A stretch of DNA of 58,996 nt from Nisaea nitritireducens (GCF_014904795.1 NZ_JACZFS010000058.1:1-58996); one strand, 5' to 3'; counted from the first letter of the stretch, positions 1-10,424 are shown. The notes: a model not told the origin generated them from the sequence alone. Program-made: numbers and translations.

Positions 1-81
1 GTCGCCGCCTTCCTGCTCTCCCCCGCCGCACGCTGGGTCACCGGTCAGACCATCGCGGTCGATGGCGGCCAGAACCTGTAG
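1..81 (+). CDS. SDR family oxidoreductase, C-terminal end (partial)
   Basis: The window opens inside a gene, and only the last 26 codons are present. They read as the typical C-terminus of a short-chain dehydrogenase/reductase: a helix ending in LLSPAARWVTGQTIAVDGG, followed by QNL and a TAG stop. The 'S..a.wvTGq.i.vDGG' signature is diagnostic of classical SDRs, where it forms the last strand and helix near the substrate pocket. The substrate cannot be inferred because the nucleotide-binding and catalytic parts lie outside the window. Confidence 0.85.
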   Translation, partial: VAAFLLSPAARWVTGQTIAVDGGQNL

Positions 82-114
82 GTCTCACCCTTAGATCGTC
101 ATCCCCACTCACAT

Positions 115-187
115 CGTCATCCCGTTGAAGAACGGGATCCATGCTCCAGCGTCAGAGCCATGGATCCCGACCTGCGTCGGGATGACG
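115..187. repeat. Palindromic intergenic repeat, type 1, copy 1
   Basis: This is an imperfect palindrome of about 73 bp with outer arms CGTCATCCCG / CGGGATGACG. It contains nested hairpins, CCCGTT..AACGGG and CCCGACC..GTCGGG, around a central ATCCATG/CATGGAT pair. Closely related copies occur at 1390-1462 and 3117-3188, and a rearranged copy lies at 661-734. It behaves like a REP/RPE-type non-autonomous intergenic repeat. No transposase or target-site duplication is visible. Confidence 0.75.
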
Positions 188-248
188 CCCAGGGCGGGGT
201 TGGACATGAGGGGCCATGGTTTCCACCCCCGCACAACAGGAGCAAGCA

Positions 249-602
249 ATGCCTCAAGCGATTAACCTCGCCGAAAAACTCACCAAGTTCAGCGACCACT
301 GGTCGCCGAAAATCGTCTCCGGCTTCAACGGCCACGACATCATGGTCGTGAAGGTCAAAGGCGAGTTCAACTGGCACGACCATGCCGACAGTGACGATTT
401 CTTCCTCGTCCTGAAAGGCTCCATCCGGATCGAGACCGAGCAGGGCAATGTCACGCTCAATCCGGGCGAACTCTATGTCGTCCCGCGCGGCGTCAAACAC
501 CGCCCGGTCGCCGAGGAGGAAGCCCATCTGCTGCTGATCGAACCGGCAGGCCTGCCGAACACGGGCGACGATGCGACAGCGGCGGTGAAAGAAGCGATCT
601 GA
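249..602 (+). CDS. Cupin-domain protein
   Basis: A small single-domain cupin of 117 residues. Motif 1 is visible as WHDHADSDDFFLVLKG (H-x-H followed downstream by a glutamate-poor acidic stretch), and motif 2 as NPGELYVVPRGVKHRP, with the conserved glycine, proline and metal-binding histidine. The fold is a beta-barrel that usually binds a divalent metal; such stand-alone cupins range from isomerases to small-molecule sensors, so no reaction is assigned. AGGAG at 238-242 lies six bases before the ATG at 249, which favours this start over an upstream in-frame ATG at 216. It is flanked on both sides by palindromic repeats and looks monocistronic. Confidence 0.85.
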   Translation: MPQAINLAEKLTKFSDHWSPKIVSGFNGHDIMVVKVKGEFNWHDHADSDDFFLVLKGSIRIETEQGNVTLNPGELYVVPRGVKHRPVAEEEAHLLLIEPAGLPNTGDDATAAVKEAI

Positions 603-660
603 AGACCCGGCCGGCGATGCTGGACCGGTCAATCTTCAAACGCCCAGCCACCTCCTTCAG

Positions 661-734
661 CGTCATCCCGACGCAGGTCGGGATCCATGGCTCTGACTCC
701 GGAGCAGTAGAGTCTAACCGTCATCGGGGTGACG
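661..734. repeat. Palindromic intergenic repeat, rearranged/inverted copy
   Basis: Starts CGTCATCCCGACGCAGGTCG, then GGATCCATGGCTCTGA, and ends in GGGGTGACG. These are the right-hand modules of the type 1 element in inverted order, so this copy is inverted and degenerate. It fills most of the 192 bp between the cupin and GNAT genes. Confidence 0.6.
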
Positions 735-794
735 CTGAAAACTGGTATGGCTGGTTCGATCGAGACATGATCGCAAGAAGGCTCACCGCATTCC

Positions 795-1403
795 ATGAAC
801 CGCCCCACTCTTCAGACACAGCGCTTTATTCTTCGACCTCTTCAGGCCTCCGACACGGCGCACATGGCGGAAGTCATTTTCGGCGATCCGGATATCGGCT
901 GGCGGTTCGGCCTCGTCGCGGATACGAGCAGCCCCGATGCAATACTCGAGACCACCGCACACTGGATCGAGGAGGCGAACAGCAACTGGGCCGCAAAGGG
1001 ATGGGGCGCCTGGGCGATCCAACCGCGGGACGGCAACGTCACCTCGGAACACCCTTTCCTCGGTTTTTGCGGTTTCTTCGATCCCGACCCGCCGATAGAA
1101 GACCACGAACTCGCTTACGGCATTGCCAAGGCACGTTGGGGACAGGGCATCGCAACCGAGGCCGCCACGGCGGCACTCGCTTTCCTGTTTCAGGAAACAG
1201 AGACCAGACAGGCTGAAACCGTCTGCCATCCAACGATCAATCTCGGCTCCTCAAGAGTTCTGCAAAAAGCCGGGATGCGTTTGCGCGGGCAGATCGACTA
1301 TTGCGGCTCGGTCGCCGCCGGTCACGGCCTGTTCAACCATTTCAGCATCGACCGTGCGACCTGGCTGAACCGGCAAGCCTCTACCCTGCCGTCATCCCGT
1401 TGA
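795..1403 (+). CDS. GNAT family N-acetyltransferase (RimJ/RimL type)
   Basis: The N-terminus (TLQTQRFILRPLQASDTAHM) is the classic opening of RimJ/RimL-like acetyltransferases. It is followed by a motif A region around HELAYGIAKARWGQGIATEA (acetyl-CoA pyrophosphate loop, here R-W-G-Q-G-I-A) and a motif B region NLGSSRVLQKAGM. These enzymes transfer acetyl from acetyl-CoA to an amine of a protein, antibiotic or metabolite; the substrate is unknown. The last residues (TLPSSR and the TGA stop) are encoded by the left arm of the palindromic repeat starting at 1390. The repeat has therefore inserted at the 3' end and supplies the stop codon. The ribosome binding site is weak. Confidence 0.85.
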   Translation: MNRPTLQTQRFILRPLQASDTAHMAEVIFGDPDIGWRFGLVADTSSPDAILETTAHWIEEANSNWAAKGWGAWAIQPRDGNVTSEHPFLGFCGFFDPDPPIEDHELAYGIAKARWGQGIATEAATAALAFLFQETETRQAETVCHPTINLGSSRVLQKAGMRLRGQIDYCGSVAAGHGLFNHFSIDRATWLNRQASTLPSSR

Positions 1404-1462
1404 AGAACGGGATCCATGCTCCAACGTCGGAGCTGTGGATCCCGACCTACGTCGGGATGACG
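1390..1462. repeat. Palindromic intergenic repeat, type 1, copy 2
   Basis: Same nested palindrome as at 115-187: CGTCATCCCGTTGAAGAACGGG on the left, CCCGACCTACGTCGGGATGACG on the right. It starts inside the preceding acetyltransferase frame and provides its TGA. It is the left end of the ~399 bp duplicated block 1390-1788. Confidence 0.75.
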
Positions 1463-1523
1463 ATGCGTAAATGGGATGACGGTGACGGTGCGATGGCAGG
1501 CGAGGCCGTCGGCCAGCTCTGGA

Positions 1524-1605
1524 CGTCATCCCGGCCGGAGAGCCGGGACCTTGTCGAACGTGGAGCGAACTCCTCGAAAGGTCCCGGATCAAGTCCGGGA
1601 TGACG
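1524..1605. repeat. Palindromic intergenic repeat, type 2, copy 1
   Basis: An 82 bp palindrome with outer arms CGTCATCCCGG / CCGGGATGACG. Inner arms GGGACCTT / AAGGTCCC surround a GTCGAACGTGGAGCGAACTC core. The outer arms resemble the type 1 element, suggesting a common family. A second copy lies at 3250-3332. Confidence 0.7.
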
Positions 1606-1630
1606 AACTTGGGGAGGGCTTACCCCTCGA

Positions 1631-1788
<158 letters not shown>

Positions 1789-1848
1789 TTGTTTAGTCAA
1801 GAGCGGTGCCACACCGTGATCGACGCAAACAATTGGGAACCCGCGCCT

Positions 1849-3057
1849 CTAAAGTAGCAGGAAGAGCTTGATTACGACTGCATTCGCGATGTCGATGAAG
1901 AAGGCCGAGACAAGCGGCAGAACGATGAAAGCCAACGGTGCTGGACCATAGAATTTGGTCACGGAGGACATATTGGCCATGGCCGTTGGGGTCGCGCCGA
2001 GTGTAAAGCCGGCGAGACCGGCACAGAGAACAGCAGCCGTATAATCGCGTCCCAAAAGACGGAAAAACAGAAACACGGTCATGACGGCGACTGCAGCCAC
2101 CTGCAAGACGAGCACGAATACCAAGGCCCCACCGAGTCCCTCGAGCGTCCAGAGCTGCATGCTCATCAGCGACATCGCCAGGAAAATTGAAAGGGTGTAG
2201 TCGGAAACGATCGCCATGGCCCGGGTCCGGGACGGGAAATGGATCTTCCGGAAGATCAGCGGAACCAGGTTCGACAGCGCAATGCCGACAAAAAGACACG
2301 AGACAAAAAGCGGCAACTTGATGCCAAACGTCTGAAGGCTCTCATCCAGCAGATAGCCAAGCATCACAGCCACATTCGTCCAGAGCAGCACCCGCATGAT
2401 CGAAATGTGATTGATCCTCGGCTCGGGACCGTCGTTTTCCTCGTCCGGATGAGGAAGTCCGACGGTCAGCACACGTTCGGAGCCGCCTTCCAGGCCATTT
2501 CGTTCGATCAGCAGTTTCGCGATCGGCCCGCCGAGCAGGGCGGCCGCAACGAGACCGAGCGTTGCCGATGCGATGCCGATCTCCGGCGCCGCGGTAAAGC
2601 CGGTCGTCTCCGCAATCGTGGTGCCCCACGCGATCGAAGTGCCGTGCCCGCCGATCAGGGATGCCGAGCCGATCAGCACCGCGACGGGGGTCGGCAGGTC
2701 GAACAGGAAGGCGCCCAGCACGCCGATGCAGTTCTGCACCACCATCAGGAAGATCGCGATCATCAACAGCGTCGCCAGCAGAAAGCCGCCTTTTCCCAGG
2801 TCTTTCACCCGGGCATTCAGGCCGACCGTGGCAAAGAAGATCACCAGGAACTCGTCCCGGGCCGCGAGGTCGAACGTGATCTTGATATCAAGCGTGGCGT
2901 AGATCAGCCACGTCGCCAGCGCCACGACCAGCCCGCCCGAAACCGGCTCGGGGATGCTGAATTCCTGCAGGAAGCGGACATTCCGCGTCAGGAAAGCCCC
3001 AAGGAAAAAGACCACGATCCCCAATGTGACGGCGGGCAGTGCCGGTACCTCGATCAT
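1849..3057 (-). CDS. gltS: Sodium/glutamate symporter, GltS (ESS) family
   Basis: A 402-residue, very hydrophobic protein with about ten predicted membrane segments in two halves. The hallmark re-entrant motif GGHGTSIAWG is at about residue 138, and the second-half counterpart (GLAGFTLGATPTAMANM) is near residue 345. Both match the GltS family of Na+-coupled glutamate carriers of the inner membrane. The length is typical (about 400). GGGAGG lies upstream of the ATG. It is a single gene enclosed by the two copies of the ~400 bp duplication, transcribed toward the truncated dehydrogenase fragment. This arrangement suggests it arrived by, or with, the duplication event. The specificity for glutamate is taken from the family. 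Confidence 0.88.
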   Translation of the reverse strand: MIEVPALPAVTLGIVVFFLGAFLTRNVRFLQEFSIPEPVSGGLVVALATWLIYATLDIKITFDLAARDEFLVIFFATVGLNARVKDLGKGGFLLATLLMIAIFLMVVQNCIGVLGAFLFDLPTPVAVLIGSASLIGGHGTSIAWGTTIAETTGFTAAPEIGIASATLGLVAAALLGGPIAKLLIERNGLEGGSERVLTVGLPHPDEENDGPEPRINHISIMRVLLWTNVAVMLGYLLDESLQTFGIKLPLFVSCLFVGIALSNLVPLIFRKIHFPSRTRAMAIVSDYTLSIFLAMSLMSMQLWTLEGLGGALVFVLVLQVAAVAVMTVFLFFRLLGRDYTAAVLCAGLAGFTLGATPTAMANMSSVTKFYGPAPLAFIVLPLVSAFFIDIANAVVIKLFLLL

Positions 3058-3116
3058 GCCGGACTCTCGCCTCCCTGCGTGTTGCTTTCGGGAACTCGCT
3101 TCAATCCTAGCCTAAA

Positions 3117-3188
3117 CGTCATCCCGTTGAAAAACGGTATCCATGCTCGGTCGTAGAGCTATGGATCCCGACCTGCGTCGGGAAGACG
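3117..3188. repeat. Palindromic intergenic repeat, type 1, copy 3
   Basis: Same layout as 115-187 but more degenerate: the right outer arm reads GGGAAGACG instead of GGGATGACG, and the left inner hairpin has AAAAACGGTATCC. Confidence 0.7.
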
Positions 3189-3249
3189 ATGAGGAAGCGG
3201 GGTGACGGTGACGGAGCGATTGCGGGCGAGGCCGTCGGCCACCTCTGGG

Positions 3250-3332
3250 CGTCATCCCGGCCGGTGAGCCGGGACCTTGTCGAACGTGGAGCGAACTCCT
3301 TCGAAAGGTCCCGGATCAAGTCCGGGATGACG
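3250..3332. repeat. Palindromic intergenic repeat, type 2, copy 2
   Basis: Near-identical to 1524-1605, with one extra T in the core and GGTGAGCC for GGAGAGCC. It lies 24 bp past the stop codon of the dehydrogenase, so in RNA it would form a large hairpin at that gene's 3' end. Confidence 0.7.
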
Positions 3333-3356
3333 AACTTGGGAGGGCTTACCCCCCGA

Positions 3357-4466
<1,110 letters not shown>

Positions 4467-4634
4467 GGGATGCTCCCTCTCGTGCCTCTATCGGAATTGG
4501 AGGCATACAGTCTTTCATCAGTCCCGCTTTTGCAATGCGCGTCTCCGAGCATACTGAAACCGCCACCGCTCTCGACCTGTTCGAAAAAGCAGGGAAAGAT
4601 AGAGGCAACAATAAAAATGGGAGGAGACCGGACA

Positions 4635-5405
4635 ATGAGCATCAAAGCAGTGATTACCGGCGGGGCCAGCGGCATTGGATATGCCACCGCGAAGAAGATC
4701 CTCGCGGACGGCGGCGCCGTCTGCCTGCTGGATATGAACGAGAAGGCGTTGGCGGACGCGCAGACAAGTCTCGGCGGCGACCGGGTGATGACCGCCGCGA
4801 CGGATGTGCGCGATGCGGCGGCACTGGATATCGCGATCCGGGCCGGGGCCGAATTCATGGGCGGGCTCAATGCCTGTGTCGCCAGCGCCGGGATCGGCTA
4901 CCGGGTGCCGATCCTCGAATCCGACACAAACGAATTCGAACGTGTCCTGTCCATCAACCTGACCGGCGTCTATTCGACGCTCCGCGCAGCGGCACTGGTC
5001 ATGGTCGAGCAGGGAAGCGGCGGCTCCATCGTGACGCTGGCGAGCGTCTGCGGTGTGCGCGGCTGTGCCGACCGGGCCGCTTATGGCGCCGCCAAGGCCG
5101 GGGTGATCAACCTGTCTGAAACCGCCGCCATCGAGCTCGCCCAGCACAAGATCCGGGTCAACGCACTCTGTCCGTCACCGATCAACACACCGCTGATCGA
5201 GGGCGTACAGGACGAGCAGGCCGTCGCCGACTGGATGGTCGGCATCCCCATGGGCCGCTATGGCGAGCCGGAGGAAGTCGCCGAGTTGGCATCCTTCCTC
5301 TTGAGCGACAAGGCCTCGTACGTCACCGGCCAATCCATCGGCGTCGATGGCGGCTGGATGGGCGCGGGTTTGCATAATGCCGCCTATCGGGTGGCCGCCC
5401 AATGA
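4635..5405 (+). CDS. SDR family oxidoreductase
   Basis: A 256-residue classical short-chain dehydrogenase. It has the cofactor motif TGGASGIG near residue 8, D-V at the adenine pocket, an ASAGIG strand at about residue 90 (the usual NAG motif is altered to S-A-G), the catalytic serine in TLASV, YGAAK (Y-x-x-x-K) at about residue 155, and the C-terminal VTGQSIGVDGGWM. An acidic residue (DMNEK) after strand 2 suggests NAD preference. GAGGAG precedes the ATG. Its stop overlaps the start of the next gene (ATGA), so it is co-translated with the mandelate-racemase-like enzyme, and the pair probably forms a sugar-acid or hydroxy-acid catabolic step. The substrate is unknown. Confidence 0.88.
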   Translation: MSIKAVITGGASGIGYATAKKILADGGAVCLLDMNEKALADAQTSLGGDRVMTAATDVRDAAALDIAIRAGAEFMGGLNACVASAGIGYRVPILESDTNEFERVLSINLTGVYSTLRAAALVMVEQGSGGSIVTLASVCGVRGCADRAAYGAAKAGVINLSETAAIELAQHKIRVNALCPSPINTPLIEGVQDEQAVADWMVGIPMGRYGEPEEVAELASFLLSDKASYVTGQSIGVDGGWMGAGLHNAAYRVAAQ

Positions 5406-6493
5406 CCGGCGGAACAAAGGACATCAGGATTGGCGCTTTCCGTGTCCGCACCGTCACGGCGCCGCTGCCGCAGCCGCACAAGACCGCGTCAGGGACACTG
5501 GATGCAGCGCCGCTGGTGCTGCTGGATATAGAGACCGATGCGGGCGTCACCGGCTCCTCCTATCTGTTTCCCTATGCCGCCTTTTTCCTCCGTCCGCTCG
5601 CGCTTTTGGTCTCTGAACTCGAGGAGCTGATAAAGGGCCAGCCCCTGATGCCGCGCGATATCTGGACCATACTGAAGACCCGCACCCGTCTCGCCGGATA
5701 TCCGGGCCTGATGGCCTGCGCCGTCGGCGGCATCGATATGGCGCTCTGGGATGCGCTGGCGAAAGCGCACGGATTGCCGCTCGCCTCGCTTCTCGGAGCG
5801 GCGCCGCGCCCGGTCTGGGTCTATGACAGTCTCGGCCAGATGGGACCGGAAGAAACCGCCCGGGACATCGAGCGATCCCTGAAGGACGGCTTCCGCGCCT
5901 TCAAGGTCAAGTCGGGCGATCCCGACCCGAGGGTCGATGTCGCCGTTGCCCGCGCGATCAAATCGGTCGCCGGAGACGACGCCTGGACGGCGATGGACTT
6001 CAATCAGGCCTTCACCGCCGAGGAAGCCGTCAAGCGCATGCATCTGCTCGATCATGAAGGCATTGCCTGGATCGAGGAGCCTGTGGCCTGGGACGATTTC
6101 GAGGGGCACGCGAATGTTCGCGCGGCGATCTCAACGCCAGTGCAGAGCGGCGAGAACTGGTACGGCGCCCGCGACATGGCGAAAATGCTGGAGGCCGGCG
6201 CGCTCGACCACGCCATGCCGGACGCCATGCGGATCGGCGGCGTTACGGGCTGGATGGAAGTCGCGGGGCTCGCCGCCGCGCACAACATCCCGGTCTCAAG
6301 TCACCTCTTCCCGGATCATTCCGTGCACCTGCTGGCGGCGACGCCAACCGGCTACATCCTCGAATGGTTCGACCTCGCGGCAGGGATCATGGCTGAGCGA
6401 CCAAAGATCGTGGACGGGATGGTCAGCCCGCTCGACCTGCCCGGTGCCGGGATCGTCTGGGACGAAAAGGCGATCGCGGAATACGCGGCCTAG
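5402..6493 (+). CDS. Mandelate racemase / enolase superfamily enzyme
   Basis: A 363-residue enolase-superfamily protein with a capping domain (about 1-130) and a TIM barrel. The mandelate-racemase-subgroup residues can be placed: K-V-K at 168-170, metal ligands D199 (AMDFNQ), a glutamate in WIEEP around 225 and one in SGENW around 251, an aspartate in DAMRIGG, and H301 in SSHLFPD. Such enzymes abstract the alpha proton of a carboxylate, leading to racemisation or sugar-acid dehydration. It starts within the stop of the preceding SDR gene. A role as an acid-sugar dehydratase or racemase paired with an oxidoreductase is inferred from context; the true substrate cannot be read from sequence. Confidence 0.88.
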   Translation: MTGGTKDIRIGAFRVRTVTAPLPQPHKTASGTLDAAPLVLLDIETDAGVTGSSYLFPYAAFFLRPLALLVSELEELIKGQPLMPRDIWTILKTRTRLAGYPGLMACAVGGIDMALWDALAKAHGLPLASLLGAAPRPVWVYDSLGQMGPEETARDIERSLKDGFRAFKVKSGDPDPRVDVAVARAIKSVAGDDAWTAMDFNQAFTAEEAVKRMHLLDHEGIAWIEEPVAWDDFEGHANVRAAISTPVQSGENWYGARDMAKMLEAGALDHAMPDAMRIGGVTGWMEVAGLAAAHNIPVSSHLFPDHSVHLLAATPTGYILEWFDLAAGIMAERPKIVDGMVSPLDLPGAGIVWDEKAIAEYAA

Positions 6494-6505
6494 CCGCCAG
6501 ACCGC

Positions 6506-9500
6506 CTAGCCAATCGACATCAGGCTGGCATTGCCGCCGGCCGCCGCCGTGTTGATGCTGATGGATTGCTCCTCGACCAGCCAGTCGAGGCAGTAATCCT
6601 CCCGGCCGGACGCGAGCCCTGCGGACGAGATGCCCTGCACGCCGACCAGAGGGCCGTCGCGATCCGCCGCCTGCTTCTGCACGTCGATCAGCGCGTCCGC
6701 GTCGCCCTCGAACAGCACGGCGGCCAGATCGGGCTCGGCGTGCCAGTCCGGTGTCAGGTGCACCCGGTCCTTCAGATCGGCGGGCAAGCTGCCGACCAAC
6801 GCGCTGGCCGCATCGTTTGTCTGCAGCACGGCCTCGTCTCCCGCCGCGAGGATGGCCGCGACCTGCCGCAGCAAACCGGCCTCGCCCTGTGCAATCGCCG
6901 CAACGCGCCCTTTCGGATGAACGAGATAGCGGTTCCGCTCCCCGACCGGACCGGGCAGGTCGAGATCGGTGCCAAGCGGCGAGCGGGCGATATAGGCCGC
7001 CGTCATCTCCGCTTCCTTCGTCCGGCCAGCCTCGCGCAGCCAGGCTTCGAGCTGGTGCGCCGGCTCCGGGCCGACATCCGGCGCCCGGTCCGAGATGGCC
7101 GAGGTGAAGGGGCGGCGGGCCAGAAGACGGGTGAGATAGAGCGGGCCGCCCGCTTTCGGGCCGGTGCCGGAAAGGCCCCGTCCGCCGAACGGCTGTACGC
7201 CGACGATGGCGCCGATGATGTTCCGGTTCACATAGACATTGCCGACACCGACCCGGCGGGTCACCCGGTCGATGGTCTCGTCGATCCGTGAATGCACCCC
7301 GAAGGTCAGGCCGTAACCGGTGGCGTTGATATCGTCCACCAGCGCATCCAGTTTGTTCCGCTTGAAGCGGACAACATGCAGGACCGGGCCGAACACCTCG
7401 CGCTCCAGCTCGGCGAGGCTGCCGATCTCGATCAGGGTCGGCGGGATGAAGGTGCCGTGTCTTGTGTCGGCGGGCAGGTCGAGTTGCTCGACCTTGTTGC
7501 CGCGCTCCCGCATGCTCTCGATATGCGTCCGGATGCCCGCCTGCGCTTCCGCCGTGATGACCGGGCCGACATCGGTAGAAAGCCGGTCCGTGTTACCGAT
7601 GGCCAGCTCGTGCATGGCGCCTTTCAGCATCTCCAGCATGCGGTCGGCCACGTCTTCCTGCAGGCAGAGCACACGCAGTGCCGAGCAGCGCTGACCGGCG
7701 CTGTCGAACGCGGACATGATGACGTCTGCGACGACCTGTTCCGGCAGGGCCGAGCTGTCGACGATGAGGGCGTTCTGGCCGCCGGTCTCCGCGATCAGCG
7801 GGATCTGCGTGCCGTCCGGCGCGAGACGCCCGGCGAGGCCGGCCTGGATCAGCCTTGCGACTTCGGTAGAGCCGGTGAACATGACGCCGCGCACCCGGGC
7901 ATCCGCGACCAGCGCCGCGCCGACCTCACCCGCTCCAGGGACCAGTTGCAGCGCGTCCTCCGGAATCCCCGCCTCGTGCAGCAGCCGGACAGCCTCGGCG
8001 GCGATCAGCGGGCTTTCCTCCGCCGGTTTCGCCAGCACCGGGTTTCCGGCAGCCAGCGCCGCCGCCATCTGCCCGGTGAAGATCGCCAGCGGGAAGTTCC
8101 ACGGGCTGATACAGACCACCGGACCAAGCGGACGATGGCTGTCCATGTTGAATTTCGTCTCCACCTCCATCGCGTAGTAGCGCAGGAAGTCGACGGCCTC
8201 GCGCACCTCTGCGATGGCATTGACCATAGTCTTTCCGGCCTCGCGGACGCAGATGCCCATCAGCACCGGCATGCGGGCTTCCATCAGATCGGCGGCCCGC
8301 ATCAGCAGGGCGGCACGCTCCGCAGGCTCCGTCGCGGCCCAGACCGGCGCCGCTGCCTCGGCGATCTCGAACGCCTTGCCGATCACAGCCTCGTCCGCAT
8401 CGCGCACGGTGCCGACCAGATCGCGCCGGTCCGACGGGTTGCGCACTTCGCGCACCGGGCCGGTCTCGGCGGCGCCTTCCACCGTCGGTGCCGATTGCCA
8501 GAAGGTCTCCGCGCTGGAGAGCAGAGCGGCGGAAAGGGAGGCGAGCCGGTGCTCGTTCGACAGATCCAGACCCTGCGCGTTCGGCCGTTCCGGGCCGTAG
8601 AGCGTACGCGGCGCGCTGATCTTCGGATGCGGCGCGCCGACCGGCTCGACCTTCAGCGCCTCGGCCACCGGATCGGCGATCAGATCGTCAATGGAGAAGG
8701 CAGGATCGGCGATCCGGTTCACGAAGGAGGTGTTGGCGCCATTCTCCAGCAGACGCCGGACCAGATAGGCCAGCAGGGTCTCGTGGCTGCCGACCGGAGC
8801 ATAGACCCGGCAGGGCCGGTTCAGCTTATCCCGCCCGACGACTTCCTCATAAAGCGGCTCGCCCATGCCATGCAGGCACTGGAATTCGTACTGACCCGCG
8901 TAATAGTTCGGCCCGGCCATCTGCATGATGGCGGCGAGGCTCTGGGCATTATGGGTGGCGAATTGCGGATAGACCGCGTCCGGCGCCGCCAGCAGTTTCT
9001 TGGAGCAGGCGAGGTAGGAAACATCAGTATGGATCTTCCGGGTGAAGACCGGGAAATCCTCCAGCCCGTCCACCTGTGCACGTTTGATCTCGCTGTCCCA
9101 ATAGGCGCCCTTCACCAGCCGGATCATCAACCGGTGGCCGCTGCGCCGGGCCAGGTCGATCAGGTAGTCGAGCACGAAGGGGCAGCGCTTGGAATAAGCC
9201 TGCACAACGAAGCCGATACCGTTCCAGTCCGCCAGATCCGGATCGAAGCAGACCGCTTCAAGCAGATCGAGGGAAAGCTCCAGCCGGTCCATCTCCTCGG
9301 CGTCGATATTCAGGCCGATATCGTAGGAACGGGCGAGCTCAGCCAGACTTTTGAGGATCGGTAGCAGCTCCTCCATCACCCGGTCCTGCTTCATCCGCCA
9401 ATAGCGCGGATGCAGGGCGGAGAGCTTGATCGAGATGCCGGGACCTTCGTAAATCCCACGGCCCTTCGAGGCCTTGCCGATGGAGTGGATCGCCTGCTCG

Positions 9501-10393
9501 TATTCCTTCAGATACCGGGCGGCGTCCTCGGCCGTCGTCGCCGCCTCGCCCAGCATGTCGTAGGAGTAGCGAAAACCCTTCTTCTCCATCGCCCGGCTGT
9601 TGGCCAGCGCCTCGGAGATGGTCTGCCCGGTGACGAACTGCTCCCCCATCATCCGCATGGCGACGTCGACACCGCTGCGGATCAGCGGCTCGCCGCCGCG
9701 CCCGATCATCTTGGTCAGGGCCGCCCCCATACTGTCCTCGCTCTGGGTCGCGGTCAGCCGGCCGGTGACGACAAGACCCCAGGTCGCGGCATTCACGAAC
9801 ATGGACGGGGAATGACCGAGATGGGATTTCCAGTCGCCATTGGAAATTTTGTCGCGGATCAGCGCGTCGCGGGTCTGCCGGTCGGGAATCCGGAGCAGCG
9901 CCTCGGCGAGGCACATCAGCGCGACGCCTTCCTGGCTGGAAAGATCATATTCGTGGATCAGGCCTTCGACGCCGCCGCGCACGCTTTTCTCGCGCAGCTC
10001 TTCCACCAGGGTGCGGGCCAGATTTGCCGCCGCCTGCTGCTTGGCAGGCGTCAGGGATGCCTCGGAGATCAGATACGGCAGGCATTCCATCTCCGGCTTG
10101 CGATAGGCGGCCGTGATCCGGGCCCGCAACACGCTCTGGGCCTGCACACCCTGTGCGAATTCCAGAAACGGCCGGGGGAGCTGTTCGCCGGCAGGCGTGC
10201 TTTCATCCAGGTCGAGATCCGCATCGCCGGCGAGATAACCGTCCAGCGGCTCTCCCCGTTCGATCCGCTCGATGGCGCCGACGAGAGACTGCTTCACCAG
10301 CCAGTGGGGCGTGCGGCCGATCCTGTCGGCGGCGGTCTTCAGCCGCGCCCGCAAGTCCTCGCTGACTTTCACGCCTATGGTCTGTGCCGCCAT
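6506..10393 (-). CDS. putA: Trifunctional PutA: transcriptional repressor / proline dehydrogenase / P5C dehydrogenase
   Basis: A 1295-residue protein, close to the size of E. coli PutA. Residues 1-47 (TIGVKVSEDLRARLKTAADR) form a ribbon-helix-helix DNA-binding domain. The flavin-dependent proline dehydrogenase barrel follows (SIKLSALHPRYW; RLVKGAYWD near 430), then the P5C dehydrogenase with ETGGQNA and the catalytic cysteine C903 in SAGQRCSA, and the conserved C-terminal region. It oxidises proline to glutamate in two steps, feeding electrons to quinone at the membrane. The N-terminal RHH domain indicates autoregulation: when proline is absent PutA binds its own control region. A candidate operator lies at 10425-10456 just upstream. 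Confidence 0.96.
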   Translation of the reverse strand: MAAQTIGVKVSEDLRARLKTAADRIGRTPHWLVKQSLVGAIERIERGEPLDGYLAGDADLDLDESTPAGEQLPRPFLEFAQGVQAQSVLRARITAAYRKPEMECLPYLISEASLTPAKQQAAANLARTLVEELREKSVRGGVEGLIHEYDLSSQEGVALMCLAEALLRIPDRQTRDALIRDKISNGDWKSHLGHSPSMFVNAATWGLVVTGRLTATQSEDSMGAALTKMIGRGGEPLIRSGVDVAMRMMGEQFVTGQTISEALANSRAMEKKGFRYSYDMLGEAATTAEDAARYLKEYEQAIHSIGKASKGRGIYEGPGISIKLSALHPRYWRMKQDRVMEELLPILKSLAELARSYDIGLNIDAEEMDRLELSLDLLEAVCFDPDLADWNGIGFVVQAYSKRCPFVLDYLIDLARRSGHRLMIRLVKGAYWDSEIKRAQVDGLEDFPVFTRKIHTDVSYLACSKKLLAAPDAVYPQFATHNAQSLAAIMQMAGPNYYAGQYEFQCLHGMGEPLYEEVVGRDKLNRPCRVYAPVGSHETLLAYLVRRLLENGANTSFVNRIADPAFSIDDLIADPVAEALKVEPVGAPHPKISAPRTLYGPERPNAQGLDLSNEHRLASLSAALLSSAETFWQSAPTVEGAAETGPVREVRNPSDRRDLVGTVRDADEAVIGKAFEIAEAAAPVWAATEPAERAALLMRAADLMEARMPVLMGICVREAGKTMVNAIAEVREAVDFLRYYAMEVETKFNMDSHRPLGPVVCISPWNFPLAIFTGQMAAALAAGNPVLAKPAEESPLIAAEAVRLLHEAGIPEDALQLVPGAGEVGAALVADARVRGVMFTGSTEVARLIQAGLAGRLAPDGTQIPLIAETGGQNALIVDSSALPEQVVADVIMSAFDSAGQRCSALRVLCLQEDVADRMLEMLKGAMHELAIGNTDRLSTDVGPVITAEAQAGIRTHIESMRERGNKVEQLDLPADTRHGTFIPPTLIEIGSLAELEREVFGPVLHVVRFKRNKLDALVDDINATGYGLTFGVHSRIDETIDRVTRRVGVGNVYVNRNIIGAIVGVQPFGGRGLSGTGPKAGGPLYLTRLLARRPFTSAISDRAPDVGPEPAHQLEAWLREAGRTKEAEMTAAYIARSPLGTDLDLPGPVGERNRYLVHPKGRVAAIAQGEAGLLRQVAAILAAGDEAVLQTNDAASALVGSLPADLKDRVHLTPDWHAEPDLAAVLFEGDADALIDVQKQAADRDGPLVGVQGISSAGLASGREDYCLDWLVEEQSISINTAAAGGNASLMSIG

Positions 10394-10424
10394 TACCGCC
10401 CCCCTGGATCGATCCGAAGGCGAA

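Noticed and set aside
7292-9364. A 690-codon open frame on the plus strand opposite putA.
   Set aside because: It is Arg/His/Gln-rich, without recognisable domains, and entirely antisense to PutA, whose motifs are intact.
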